From Clostridia bacterium (GTDB lineage Bacteria; Bacillota; Clostridia; UMGS1883): a DNA stretch of 7,716 nt. Below are positions 1 to 5,485 of the stretch, in pieces. Location: the NCBI GenBank assembly GCA_017468215.1, contig JAFUJG010000115.1, positions 1 to 7,716 of the forward strand. The letters run 5' to 3'. Position 1 is the first letter of the stretch. Every line of letters begins with the position of its first letter. The notes under the pieces are model-generated. The model did no database searches, had not been told where the DNA came from, and was given only the letters and a program-made list of their open reading frames with translations. A program made the translations under genes and the position numbers.

Positions 1-717
1 ATTGCAGTAAGCATTGCTTTTTTTGAGTTTAAGAAAAACGGCTATAAAACCGACGATTTAGCCGATTTTGTGCTGTTTGCAATCCCACTGGGGATTTTAG
101 GTGCAAGATTATATTATGTTATTTTTAACTGGGGAGAATACAAGGATAACATAGCTGAGGTTTTTGCCATATGGCACGGAGGCCTGGCAATATACGGAGG
201 CGTTATAATAGGAGTTATTGTTGCAATTATCTTTACAAAAATAAAGAAAATTCCCTTTTTCTGGTTTGCAGATATTGGTACAATAGGTCTTTTTATTGCA
301 CAGTCCTTGGGCAGATGGGGCAATTTTGTAAATGCTGAGGCTTTTGGCGGGCTCACTAATCTTCCTTGGGCTATGATTGTAGACGGTCCGGGAGTAAAGC
401 CTTATTCACCCTACGGTCCCTGTCATCCCACCTTTTTGTACGAATCCTTGTGGAATTTTGCAGGCTTTTTAATTGCTTATTTTATTATATATCGCTTTGC
501 AAAAAAAGACGGCTTCTGCTTTTGCTATTACCTTGTATGGTACGGGGTCGGAAGATACTTTATCGAAGGGTTAAGAGAAGACAGCTTATGGCTTATTAAG
601 GATGTTATTAAGGTAAGCAGGGTGGTTGCAGTTGTAAGCGTAATTTGCGGATTAATTGCATTTTTTTACATTGCAAAATGCAAAAACAACCAAAAAAAGT
701 GCGAAATTGAACAGTAA
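1..717 (+). CDS. lgt: Prolipoprotein diacylglyceryl transferase (Lgt), 5'-truncated by window edge
   Basis: Lgt is the integral membrane enzyme that moves a diacylglyceryl group from phosphatidylglycerol to the lipobox cysteine of prolipoproteins, the first step of lipoprotein maturation. The frame is open from base 1 and 238 residues are visible; the family is usually about 260-290, so roughly the first 25-50 residues lie outside the window. The GTG at 70 is internal and should not be taken as the start. Family landmarks, numbered from the first visible codon: WHGGLAIYGG (58-67, the HGG motif); GRWGNFVNAE (104-113), matching the E. coli Lgt signature with its essential Arg, Asn and Glu; HPTFLYE (142-148); and GRYFIE (184-189), the late Arg/Glu pair. 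Several hydrophobic segments alternate with these motifs, and the tail is Lys-rich. No convincing terminator follows before the next promoter. The family assignment is very secure. Confidence 0.94.
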   Translation: MAVSIAFFEFKKNGYKTDDLADFVLFAIPLGILGARLYYVIFNWGEYKDNIAEVFAIWHGGLAIYGGVIIGVIVAIIFTKIKKIPFFWFADIGTIGLFIAQSLGRWGNFVNAEAFGGLTNLPWAMIVDGPGVKPYSPYGPCHPTFLYESLWNFAGFLIAYFIIYRFAKKDGFCFCYYLVWYGVGRYFIEGLREDSLWLIKDVIKVSRVVAVVSVICGLIAFFYIAKCKNNQKKCEIEQ

Positions 718-746
718 TGTTACAATTTGATGAAATTTATGTTGTG

Positions 747-798
747 ATACTGCAACAAAACTTGACGCAAATGTTTTGTTATGCTAAAATTGCAGTAT
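747..798. repeat. Two overlapping inverted repeats around the SLH promoter (candidate operator)
   Basis: Outer arms ATACTGCAA (747-755) and TTGCAGTAT (790-798) are perfect 9-bp complements. Inner arms AACAAAAC (754-761) and GTTTTGTT (773-780) are perfect 8-bp complements with an 11-bp spacer that contains the -35 box. The right outer arm runs from the last base of the -10 box to about the start site. The two pairs have different centres (about 772.5 and 767), so they could be two sites rather than one structure. A regulator binding here would block the promoter. The inner pair could alternatively be a weak, AT-rich hairpin ending the lgt transcript. Confidence 0.5.
762..790 (+). promoter_or_regulatory. 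Sigma-A type promoter of the SLH-protein gene
   Basis: A -35 box TTGACG (762-767) and a -10 box TAAAAT (785-790) are separated by exactly 17 bp, and TG at 782-783 gives an extended -10. Transcription would start near 797, leaving a leader of about 60 nt that holds a stem-loop and a strong ribosome binding site. The match is seen directly; activity is inferred. Confidence 0.8.
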
Positions 799-803
799 GA
801 TTT

Positions 804-827
804 CCTGGGGATTTCTGTCTCCCCGGG
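804..827 (+). promoter_or_regulatory. 5'-UTR stem-loop of the SLH-protein mRNA
   Basis: An 8-bp stem (CCTGGGGA 804-811 with TCCCCGGG 820-827, including one U-G pair) closes an 8-nt loop. It starts only about 7 nt after the predicted transcript start. It is not followed by a T-run, so it is not a terminator. Stable 5'-end hairpins are known to protect some abundant mRNAs, and S-layer mRNAs often have long half-lives; that role here is inferred. Confidence 0.55.
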
Positions 828-840
828 CAACTAAATAACT

Positions 841-847
841 AAGGAGG
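841..847 (+). promoter_or_regulatory. Ribosome binding site of the SLH-protein gene
   Basis: AAGGAGG ends 9 nt before the ATG at 857. It is a near-ideal match to the 16S rRNA tail and fixes the start at 857, where a signal peptide also begins. Confidence 0.85.
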
Positions 848-856
848 CAAAATAAT

Positions 857-3766
857 ATGAAGACTAAGAGATTATTGTCTTTAATATTGGCAGTAGCTAT
901 GCTGTTGTCAGTGGCATCTATGTCCGCTGTATCTGCGGAAACAGAAAGCCTTACTCTTACAGATATTGACCCTTCCGTGGTTGGCGAAACTGTAAGTAAA
1001 TCAGTTGAAAGACTTGTTTCCATGGGTATTATCAACGGTTATCCCGATGGAACATTCAAGCCTAACAATTCTATCACAAGAGCAGAGTTCTGCGTTGTAA
1101 TGGTTAAGTTTGAAGGCATGCAGGATTATATCAATCCCGATGCACTTACAGGCTTTGAAGACCTTGACACAGACGCAAATTATGCATGGGCACGTCCCTA
1201 CGTTGCAATGGCTGTACAGAGAGGCATCATCAACGGTTTTGAGGACAAGACATTCCGTGCAGCAGAACCCGTTACTTATGAACAGGCTATTAAGATGATT
1301 GTTTGCTCACTCGGTTACGGTAAGCAGGCTGAAGGCCCCACAATCCCCGGTGACTGGTCCAGCGGTTATGTGGCTCAGGCTATGAGACTCCGTGTTACAA
1401 CAGGCACAACATCTCATATCACAACAAAGACACAGCCCACAACAAGAGGCGTTGTAGCAGTTCTTGTAAACAATGCACTTGATGTTGATAAGGCTGATAT
1501 CGAAACACCCGAAGGCGACCAGCTTCTTCCCGGCGGAACACAGGGTTCAAACCTTCAGTTTGAAGATGTTAAGGGTATCGTAACAGGTACATTTATCACT
1601 GAGCTTGAAAACGGTGACAGCTCTGTTCCCAGAAATCACATCATGATTGACGAGGATATTTACGAAATCGGCTTCTCCACAGATCCTAACGAATTCCTCG
1701 GCTGTGAGGTTAACGCTGTTATAAACAACGACAACGACGGTGATTATCCCATCGCTGTAAGCCTCTCCAAGACAAGCAGAACAAGCGTTGTTCAGATTGA
1801 TGCTGATCTTGTAGGCACATATGAAGACGGTATTCTTGAATACCAGACATCCAGAAACGGAAACCACAAGGAAGCTAAGATTGACGAAGACTACATTACA
1901 ATATTCAACAACAAGGCATACAATTATGATATTTCTGACCTTGATGGTGACCTTGAAAACGGTAACGTTGTTCTTGTTGATAACAATGGCGACAAGAAGT
2001 ACGATGTTGTCAGAATCAACTCTTACGAAGTTTTCGTTGTAGCATCCAAGAACTCATCCAGCCAGAAGATTACATTCATGTACGATGCTGAATACGAAGG
2101 TGAATCTACAATCACATTCCCCAGCGAATCTACATCTGTAATTTTCTCGCTTACAAGAAACGGCAAGGAAATTAAGTTCAGCGATATTTCCAAGTGGGAT
2201 GTTCTTAACATAAAGAGATCTCCTGCAGATGCCGATGGTAAAGAATATTACGAAGTAGTCGTAACACGTGAAACTGTTTCCGGTACTATTACAGAACGTG
2301 ACAGCGACGATGAAAATGCTATCGTAATCGGTTCTGATGAATATTATATTTCTGATGAATTTATGGAATATGACGGCGATGATAAGCCTGCACTTGCAGT
2401 AGGCGATTATACACAGGTTTATCTCGATGCTTCCGGTAAGATTGTTGCTGCTGCAGAAGCAAACAACAAGATGTCTTCTGAAAAGTATGCATACCTTGTT
2501 GCACTCAGACAGGATTCCAGCGACAGCGATTATGACCTTGAATTTAAGTTCTATACTACAGATGGTAAGTTTATCCAGATAGGTGCAGCATCCAAGATTA
2601 CAATTGACAACACAAAGTATAAGGCACTTGACGAGGATATTCTTGAGTACCTCAGCACTTCTGCAGATGCAGCTAATGCAAACTACAGCGATGCTGAAAA
2701 TGTAGGCTATCGTCAGCCCATCATTTACCAGACAAATACAGAAGGTCTTGTTTCCACAATTTACACTGTTCTCAGTGAAGACAACGAAGACATCTCTATG
2801 GTTATGGAAGATGAAAACGGCGACCCCTATTATGCAGAATATGAAGAAAGAACATACAAGTCTTCTTCCAAGAGCTTTGGCGATGGTGACTTTAAGGTTT
2901 CCTCCTCTACAGATATCGTGTTTATTCCCGATAACAGAGGCGATACAGACGACTACCTTACTTTCTCCTCTTACTCTAAGGCATTTGCTAACGGCAGAAA
3001 GTATCATGTAGAAGCTTTTGGTCTTACATCAAGCGGCACAGCAGCACTTGTTCTTATCTATAGCCAGAACGACTCCAGAATTTATACAAGTTCTTCTCCC
3101 TGGATGATTGTTGCATCCAAGAGCGAAACAAAGGACGGCACTGTAATCAAGGGTTATGCAGGTACAAGCTACACCTTGAAGACCGTAAAGGTTTCCGAGG
3201 ATGAAGGTCCTTCCGTAAGTGCTATCGGCAAGGGTGATATTATCAGATATATCCTTGACAACAATAACGAGCTTGTTGACTACCAGGTTTGGTTTGATGC
3301 AAGCGAGCCCGGACAGTTAGAACCCGTGAATGACATTGACGAAGTATATACACAGGATACTGAGGATATGGGTAAGCGTATTATGGAAATCCATTCCACA
3401 AGCACAGACCCCAGAGCTAATTACCCCTCTGCAACATTCCGTCTCCAGTACGGTACAGTAACAGACATTATCCTTAATAACGGTGAAGATGACGAAATCG
3501 ACGAAGAAACAATTGATGTATCTCCTGTTATTGTAGAAGACGGATTGGAAATGGATGCCTTTGGTGATAACGGTACAGTATCCAAGACAATCAGTTCTTC
3601 CGTAAAGGTATTCTACTATGACCGTGGCGGCAGAAACAGTGATGTTGTTACTGAAGCTGACCTTTCCGAAATTCTTCCTTATGATGAATACGGCGACGAT
3701 GCTACAAGAGTAATTATATACACAGCATCCGGTACACTCAGAATGATTTATATCATCGCTGAATAA
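857..3766 (+). CDS. S-layer homology (SLH) domain surface protein, probable abundant cell-envelope protein
   Basis: This is an exported 969-aa protein. Residues 1-27 form a signal peptide: basic MKTKR, a hydrophobic core, and a likely cut after AVSA before Glu28. Three SLH repeats follow: about 36-86 (intact, with ITRAEF at 73-78), about 99-155 (TRAE replaced by TYEQ, 140-143) and about 160-210 (degenerate, TTRG at 195-198). SLH domains bind secondary cell-wall polymers, so the protein is probably anchored at its N-terminus. The remaining 750 residues are acidic, rich in Ser/Thr/Asp/Tyr, contain one Cys, and match no domain I can name. They hold weak repeats: GTITE-like starts at 476 and 867, a GDYTQVYLDASGKIV-type strand at 516-530 echoed at 793-807, and DISDL/DISKW/DLSEI at 358, 443 and 935. 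Lys is almost always AAG, unlike lgt or the ATPase, suggesting very high expression. A strong promoter and a 5' hairpin agree with an S-layer-like role, which is inferred. Confidence 0.9.
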   Translation: MKTKRLLSLILAVAMLLSVASMSAVSAETESLTLTDIDPSVVGETVSKSVERLVSMGIINGYPDGTFKPNNSITRAEFCVVMVKFEGMQDYINPDALTGFEDLDTDANYAWARPYVAMAVQRGIINGFEDKTFRAAEPVTYEQAIKMIVCSLGYGKQAEGPTIPGDWSSGYVAQAMRLRVTTGTTSHITTKTQPTTRGVVAVLVNNALDVDKADIETPEGDQLLPGGTQGSNLQFEDVKGIVTGTFITELENGDSSVPRNHIMIDEDIYEIGFSTDPNEFLGCEVNAVINNDNDGDYPIAVSLSKTSRTSVVQIDADLVGTYEDGILEYQTSRNGNHKEAKIDEDYITIFNNKAYNYDISDLDGDLENGNVVLVDNNGDKKYDVVRINSYEVFVVASKNSSSQKITFMYDAEYEGESTITFPSESTSVIFSLTRNGKEIKFSDISKWDVLNIKRSPADADGKEYYEVVVTRETVSGTITERDSDDENAIVIGSDEYYISDEFMEYDGDDKPALAVGDYTQVYLDASGKIVAAAEANNKMSSEKYAYLVALRQDSSDSDYDLEFKFYTTDGKFIQIGAASKITIDNTKYKALDEDILEYLSTSADAANANYSDAENVGYRQPIIYQTNTEGLVSTIYTVLSEDNEDISMVMEDENGDPYYAEYEERTYKSSSKSFGDGDFKVSSSTDIVFIPDNRGDTDDYLTFSSYSKAFANGRKYHVEAFGLTSSGTAALVLIYSQNDSRIYTSSSPWMIVASKSETKDGTVIKGYAGTSYTLKTVKVSEDEGPSVSAIGKGDIIRYILDNNNELVDYQVWFDASEPGQLEPVNDIDEVYTQDTEDMGKRIMEIHSTSTDPRANYPSATFRLQYGTVTDIILNNGEDDEIDEETIDVSPVIVEDGLEMDAFGDNGTVSKTISSSVKVFYYDRGGRNSDVVTEADLSEILPYDEYGDDATRVIIYTASGTLRMIYIIAE

Positions 3767-3790
3767 AAAAGTTTTAAAGGGCACTCGAAA

Positions 3791-3817
3791 AGGCGGTCTC
3801 ACATAGGGATTAATACG
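3791..3817 (+). repeat. Left terminal inverted repeat of the 278-bp element
   Basis: It begins AGGCGGTCTCAC and ends GGGATTAATACG, and pairs with 4042-4068. It starts 24 nt after the SLH-gene stop codon. The flanking AAAGGGCACT (3777-3786) is loosely similar to the reverse complement of the right flank, so the true boundary may lie about 10-14 nt further out. Confidence 0.85.
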
Positions 3818-3854
3818 CTCCAAATCGGATATTTTTCCGCCATAGTGCGTCAAA

Positions 3855-3887
3855 AAACTGCGGTAGGCGTCAGCCTTACCGCAGTTT
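3855..3887. terminator. Stem-loop inside the element, probable bidirectional terminator of the SLH gene
   Basis: A 14-bp stem (AAACTGCGGTA-GGC with GCC-T-TACCGCAGTTT, bulged T at 3876) has a GTCA loop at 3869-3872. On the plus strand it runs into TTTCTTTTCTTCTC; on the minus strand it is followed by six T's (3857-3852). No other intrinsic terminator is seen after the SLH stop, so this element-borne hairpin probably ends that transcript, about 120 nt downstream of the stop. Confidence 0.65.
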
Positions 3888-3902
3888 CTTTTCTTCTCTG
3901 AC

Positions 3903-3955
3903 GAAAAAATCTCTCGATTTGGATTGCAACGCAGTTTTGAACTACAGATTTTTTC
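3903..3955. repeat. Second internal stem-loop of the element
   Basis: GAAAAAATCT (3903-3912) and AGATTTTTTC (3946-3955) are perfect 10-bp complements closing a 33-nt loop. The stem is AT-rich and weak alone, but it lies in line between two other stems within the outer paired arms. Confidence 0.5.
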
Positions 3956-3967
3956 TTATAGGAATGT

Positions 3968-4009
3968 TTAAAGAGCGCAGGAATACTTGACGTATTTCAA
4001 GCTCTTTAA
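3968..4009. repeat. Third internal stem-loop of the element
   Basis: TTAAAGAGC (3968-3976) pairs with GCTCTTTAA (4001-4009). Inside it AATAC (3982-3986) pairs with GTATT (3992-3996) around a TTGAC loop. No T-run follows, so it is not a typical terminator. Confidence 0.55.
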
Positions 4010-4041
4010 CTTTGCTGTGGGGAAAAAGATGTGTTCAAAAC

Positions 4042-4068
4042 CGTATTAATCCCTGTGTGAGACCGCCT
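4042..4068 (-). repeat. Right terminal inverted repeat of the 278-bp element
   Basis: It begins CGTATTAATCCC and ends GTGAGACCGCCT. It is the reverse complement of 3791-3817 except for one base. The ATPase promoter begins about 15 bp beyond it. Confidence 0.85.
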
Positions 4069-4083
4069 AAGCGCCTTTTTGTC

Positions 4084-4112
4084 TTGAAAAAAGAAATGTA
4101 TAGTGATAAAAT
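4084..4112 (+). promoter_or_regulatory. Sigma-A type promoter of the ATPase gene
   Basis: TTGAAA (4084-4089), a 17-bp spacer, and TAAAAT (4107-4112) preceded by TG at 4104-4105 form a good extended -10 promoter. The start site would be near 4119, so the leader is only about 17 nt and begins at the ribosome binding site. The promoter lies just outside the right end of the 278-bp element. Confidence 0.72.
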
Positions 4113-4114
4113 AT

Positions 4115-4129
4115 GCCTTAAGGCGGTGA
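4115..4129 (+). promoter_or_regulatory. Ribosome binding site of the ATPase gene, overlapping a palindrome
   Basis: TAAGGCGGTGA (4119-4129) matches 10 of 11 bases of the extended Shine-Dalgarno TAAGGAGGTGA and ends 6 nt before the ATG at 4136. The perfect palindrome GCCTTAAGGC (4115-4124) covers the predicted start site and half of the ribosome site. It could be an operator or chance. Confidence 0.6.
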
Positions 4130-4135
4130 CAGAAT

Positions 4136-5281
4136 ATGAATATAAAAAAAATCGGAAATCAGCTTAAATCATTGGCAGTTTTCAGATGTTTATTAAATGA
4201 TGATATGATAAAAGCGTTCATAAGGCTTTGTGATGAAGAAAGCAGCAAAGCTTTAGGCGAATTTGCCCAAAGCCTCTATTGCATGGGAGATAATATTTCA
4301 GCTGCATTTCTCCACAAGGTACTTTTGTCGGAAAATCTTATGAGTGTAAAGTGTGCAAGTGACAGTGAAATATCATCTGTTATAAAGCAAAGAGCAAAGG
4401 CAGAGCTTGAGATAATAAAAACAGCGGCGGAGCTTGAAAGCGAAATGTTCGGATACCCTAATCTGTGGATAACACAAAGCCTAGATTTTGAAAAAGCCTT
4501 TGAAGAAAGGCTTAAAAATATCAAACAAACAGGCTACGGAGTTTTTGCAGAGAATATAATGTTTACCTTAGAAAACGGCGAAATTATACCTGCAATTTTC
4601 AAGGATGACACAACGGTTGACTCCTTAAAAGGTTACGAGAGACAGAGAATGCAGATTGAAAACAATATTAAAGCACTTATCAAGGGTAAGGTTGCGGCAA
4701 ATATGCTCCTTTACGGCGATAGTGGTACGGGAAAAAGTGCAACAGTTAAAGCATTGGCTAATTTTTATGCCGAGCAGGGCGTAAGGCTGATTGAAATTAA
4801 AAAGAGCCAGATAAGTGAAATTCCGTATATTATGGGTAAGGTAAGCAGTAATCCTTTAAAATTTATACTGTTTCTGGACGATTTAACCTTTGACCCTAAC
4901 GACGATGCCTTTGGCAGCATGAAAGCCGTGCTGGAGGGCAGTGTTGCCGCAAGGGCGAAAAATACTTGTATTTGTGTAACAAGTAACCGCCGCCATCTTG
5001 TAAAGGAAAGTGCAAAGGACCGTGAGATGGGGGATTTACACGTAAGAGACACCATGGAGGAAATTGGTGCACTTACACAAAGATTCGGGCTGAGCGTTGT
5101 TTATGAAAAACCCGACAGGCTTTCGTACATAAAGGTGCTGGAGGAGATTGCAGCTGACCATAACATTGAAATCGGCGAGGCTGAGATTAAAGAAGCCGAG
5201 GCTTATGCTATCAGTAAGGGCGGTAGAAGCTGCCGAGTTGCAAAGCAGTACGTTGAAGAATTAATAAGAAGAATGGACTAA
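4136..5281 (+). CDS. DUF815-type AAA+ ATPase
   Basis: This predicted cytoplasmic protein of 381 aa has an AAA+ ATPase core and a helical N-terminal region. Residues 1-160 are rich in Leu, Glu and Lys and match no domain I can name. The ATPase part runs from about 163 (LKGYERQR) to the end: Walker A GDSGTGKS at 194-201, Walker B FILFLDDL at 243-250 with Asp248/Asp249, and a sensor-1-like CVTSNRRHL at 280-288. The conserved stretch DREMGDLHVRDTMEE (295-309) and the LTQRFGL segment (313-319) fit DUF815 proteins of Firmicutes, whose role is unknown to me. All nucleotide-binding residues are intact, so it should be active. There is no signal peptide or membrane segment. It has its own promoter. 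The rubredoxin follows 50 nt later on the same strand and is probably co-transcribed. The family is fairly sure; the cellular function is not known. Confidence 0.85.
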   Translation: MNIKKIGNQLKSLAVFRCLLNDDMIKAFIRLCDEESSKALGEFAQSLYCMGDNISAAFLHKVLLSENLMSVKCASDSEISSVIKQRAKAELEIIKTAAELESEMFGYPNLWITQSLDFEKAFEERLKNIKQTGYGVFAENIMFTLENGEIIPAIFKDDTTVDSLKGYERQRMQIENNIKALIKGKVAANMLLYGDSGTGKSATVKALANFYAEQGVRLIEIKKSQISEIPYIMGKVSSNPLKFILFLDDLTFDPNDDAFGSMKAVLEGSVAARAKNTCICVTSNRRHLVKESAKDREMGDLHVRDTMEEIGALTQRFGLSVVYEKPDRLSYIKVLEEIAADHNIEIGEAEIKEAEAYAISKGGRSCRVAKQYVEELIRRMD

Positions 5282-5306
5282 AAAGAATACACCGCCTAAA
5301 TATGGG

Positions 5307-5324
5307 TATAATTAAATCTGGAGG
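5307..5324 (+). promoter_or_regulatory. Rubredoxin ribosome binding site with a possible -10 box upstream
   Basis: GGAGG (5320-5324) lies 7 nt before the GTG at 5332 and supports that start. TATAAT at 5307-5312 is a perfect -10 match but has no -35 box at 15-19 bp spacing, so an independent promoter is doubtful. Co-transcription with the ATPase gene is the simpler reading. Confidence 0.45.
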
Positions 5325-5331
5325 CGATAGT

Positions 5332-5466
5332 GTGAAATATATTTGCAGTGTTTGCGGATGGGTTTATAACGAGGATGAACAGGAAATAAAATGGGAAAAC
5401 CTTCCCAACAGCTTCAAGTGCCCGCTTTGCAATGTAGGAAAAAATAAGTTTGAAAAAACCGAGTAA
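5332..5466 (+). CDS. Short rubredoxin (GTG start)
   Basis: This 44-aa cytoplasmic iron protein holds one Fe by four cysteines and transfers electrons, typically in oxygen or peroxide defence of anaerobes. The cysteines are CSVCG (5 and 8) and CPLC (30 and 33). The rubredoxin hallmarks VYN (11-13), WENLP (21-25) and FKCPLC (28-33) are present. It is shorter than the usual 52-54 aa: 21 residues separate the two cysteine pairs, against 29 in Clostridium pasteurianum rubredoxin, and the loop that normally reads like GDPDNG-PGT is missing. The residue after the second CxxC is Asn instead of the usual Gly. The GTG start is chosen because of GGAGG 7 nt upstream and because the protein begins MKYICSVCGW like other rubredoxins. 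A rubredoxin-like zinc ribbon is an alternative. Its stop codon lies inside the terminator stem. Confidence 0.85.
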   Translation: MKYICSVCGWVYNEDEQEIKWENLPNSFKCPLCNVGKNKFEKTE

Positions 5467-5485
5467 CTTTTGTTACTCGGTTTTT
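5453..5485. terminator. Bidirectional terminator shared by the rubredoxin and NUDIX genes
   Basis: CCGAGTAAC (5459-5467) pairs perfectly with GTTACTCGG (5472-5480) around a TTTT loop. It is flanked by AAAAAA (5453-5458) and TTTTT (5481-5485), giving a U-run in either direction. The TAA of the rubredoxin (5464-5466) and the TAA of the NUDIX gene (complement of 5473-5475) sit opposite each other in the stem. Confidence 0.92.

Larger units (their letters stand above)
3791..4068. mobile_element. MITE-like or structured-RNA element with 27-bp terminal inverted repeats
   Basis: This 278-bp non-coding block fills most of the 369-bp gap between the SLH gene and the ATPase gene. Its ends, 3791-3817 and 4042-4068, are complementary over 27 positions. 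The single change (T3804 against G4055) is a U-G pair in plus-strand RNA but an A-C mismatch in minus-strand RNA. Weaker complementarity continues inward to about 3845 and 4015, for example ATTTTTCC at 3830-3837 opposite GGAAAAAGAT at 4021-4030. The interior contains three separate stem-loops (3855-3887, 3903-3955, 3968-4009), so the plus-strand RNA could fold as a closed multibranch structure. There is no ORF of note, no transposase, and no clear target-site duplication. A non-autonomous transposon (MITE), a dispersed palindromic repeat, or a structured RNA are all possible. Only copies elsewhere in the genome could decide between them. Confidence 0.6.

Noticed and set aside
797..856. A riboswitch in the SLH leader.
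   Set aside because: The leader is only about 60 nt with a single hairpin and shows no alternative terminator or known aptamer pattern.
784..1035. A minus-strand frame over the SLH promoter and signal peptide region.
   Set aside because: It is antisense to a clear promoter, leader and signal-peptide coding region, and has no domain or ribosome site.
2054..3007. A 317-codon open frame on the minus strand inside the SLH gene.
   Set aside because: It lies wholly within a strongly supported coding region. Its composition (many Ile, Val, Cys) mirrors the codon bias of the plus-strand gene, and it has no ribosome site or known domain.
3317..3853. A 178-codon minus-strand frame crossing the SLH 3' end and the repeat element.
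   Set aside because: It begins inside the inverted-repeat region and reads through the antisense of the SLH gene; no family resemblance or start signal is visible.
3791..4068. Whether the inverted-repeat element is a CRISPR array or a tRNA-like gene.
   Set aside because: There are no regularly spaced direct repeats, and the stems do not have tRNA arm sizes, a T-loop motif or a CCA end.
3767..4090. Target-site duplication around the inverted-repeat element.
   Set aside because: The immediate flanks (GAAA on the left, AAGC on the right) do not match, and short A-rich similarities further out are too weak in this AT-rich DNA.
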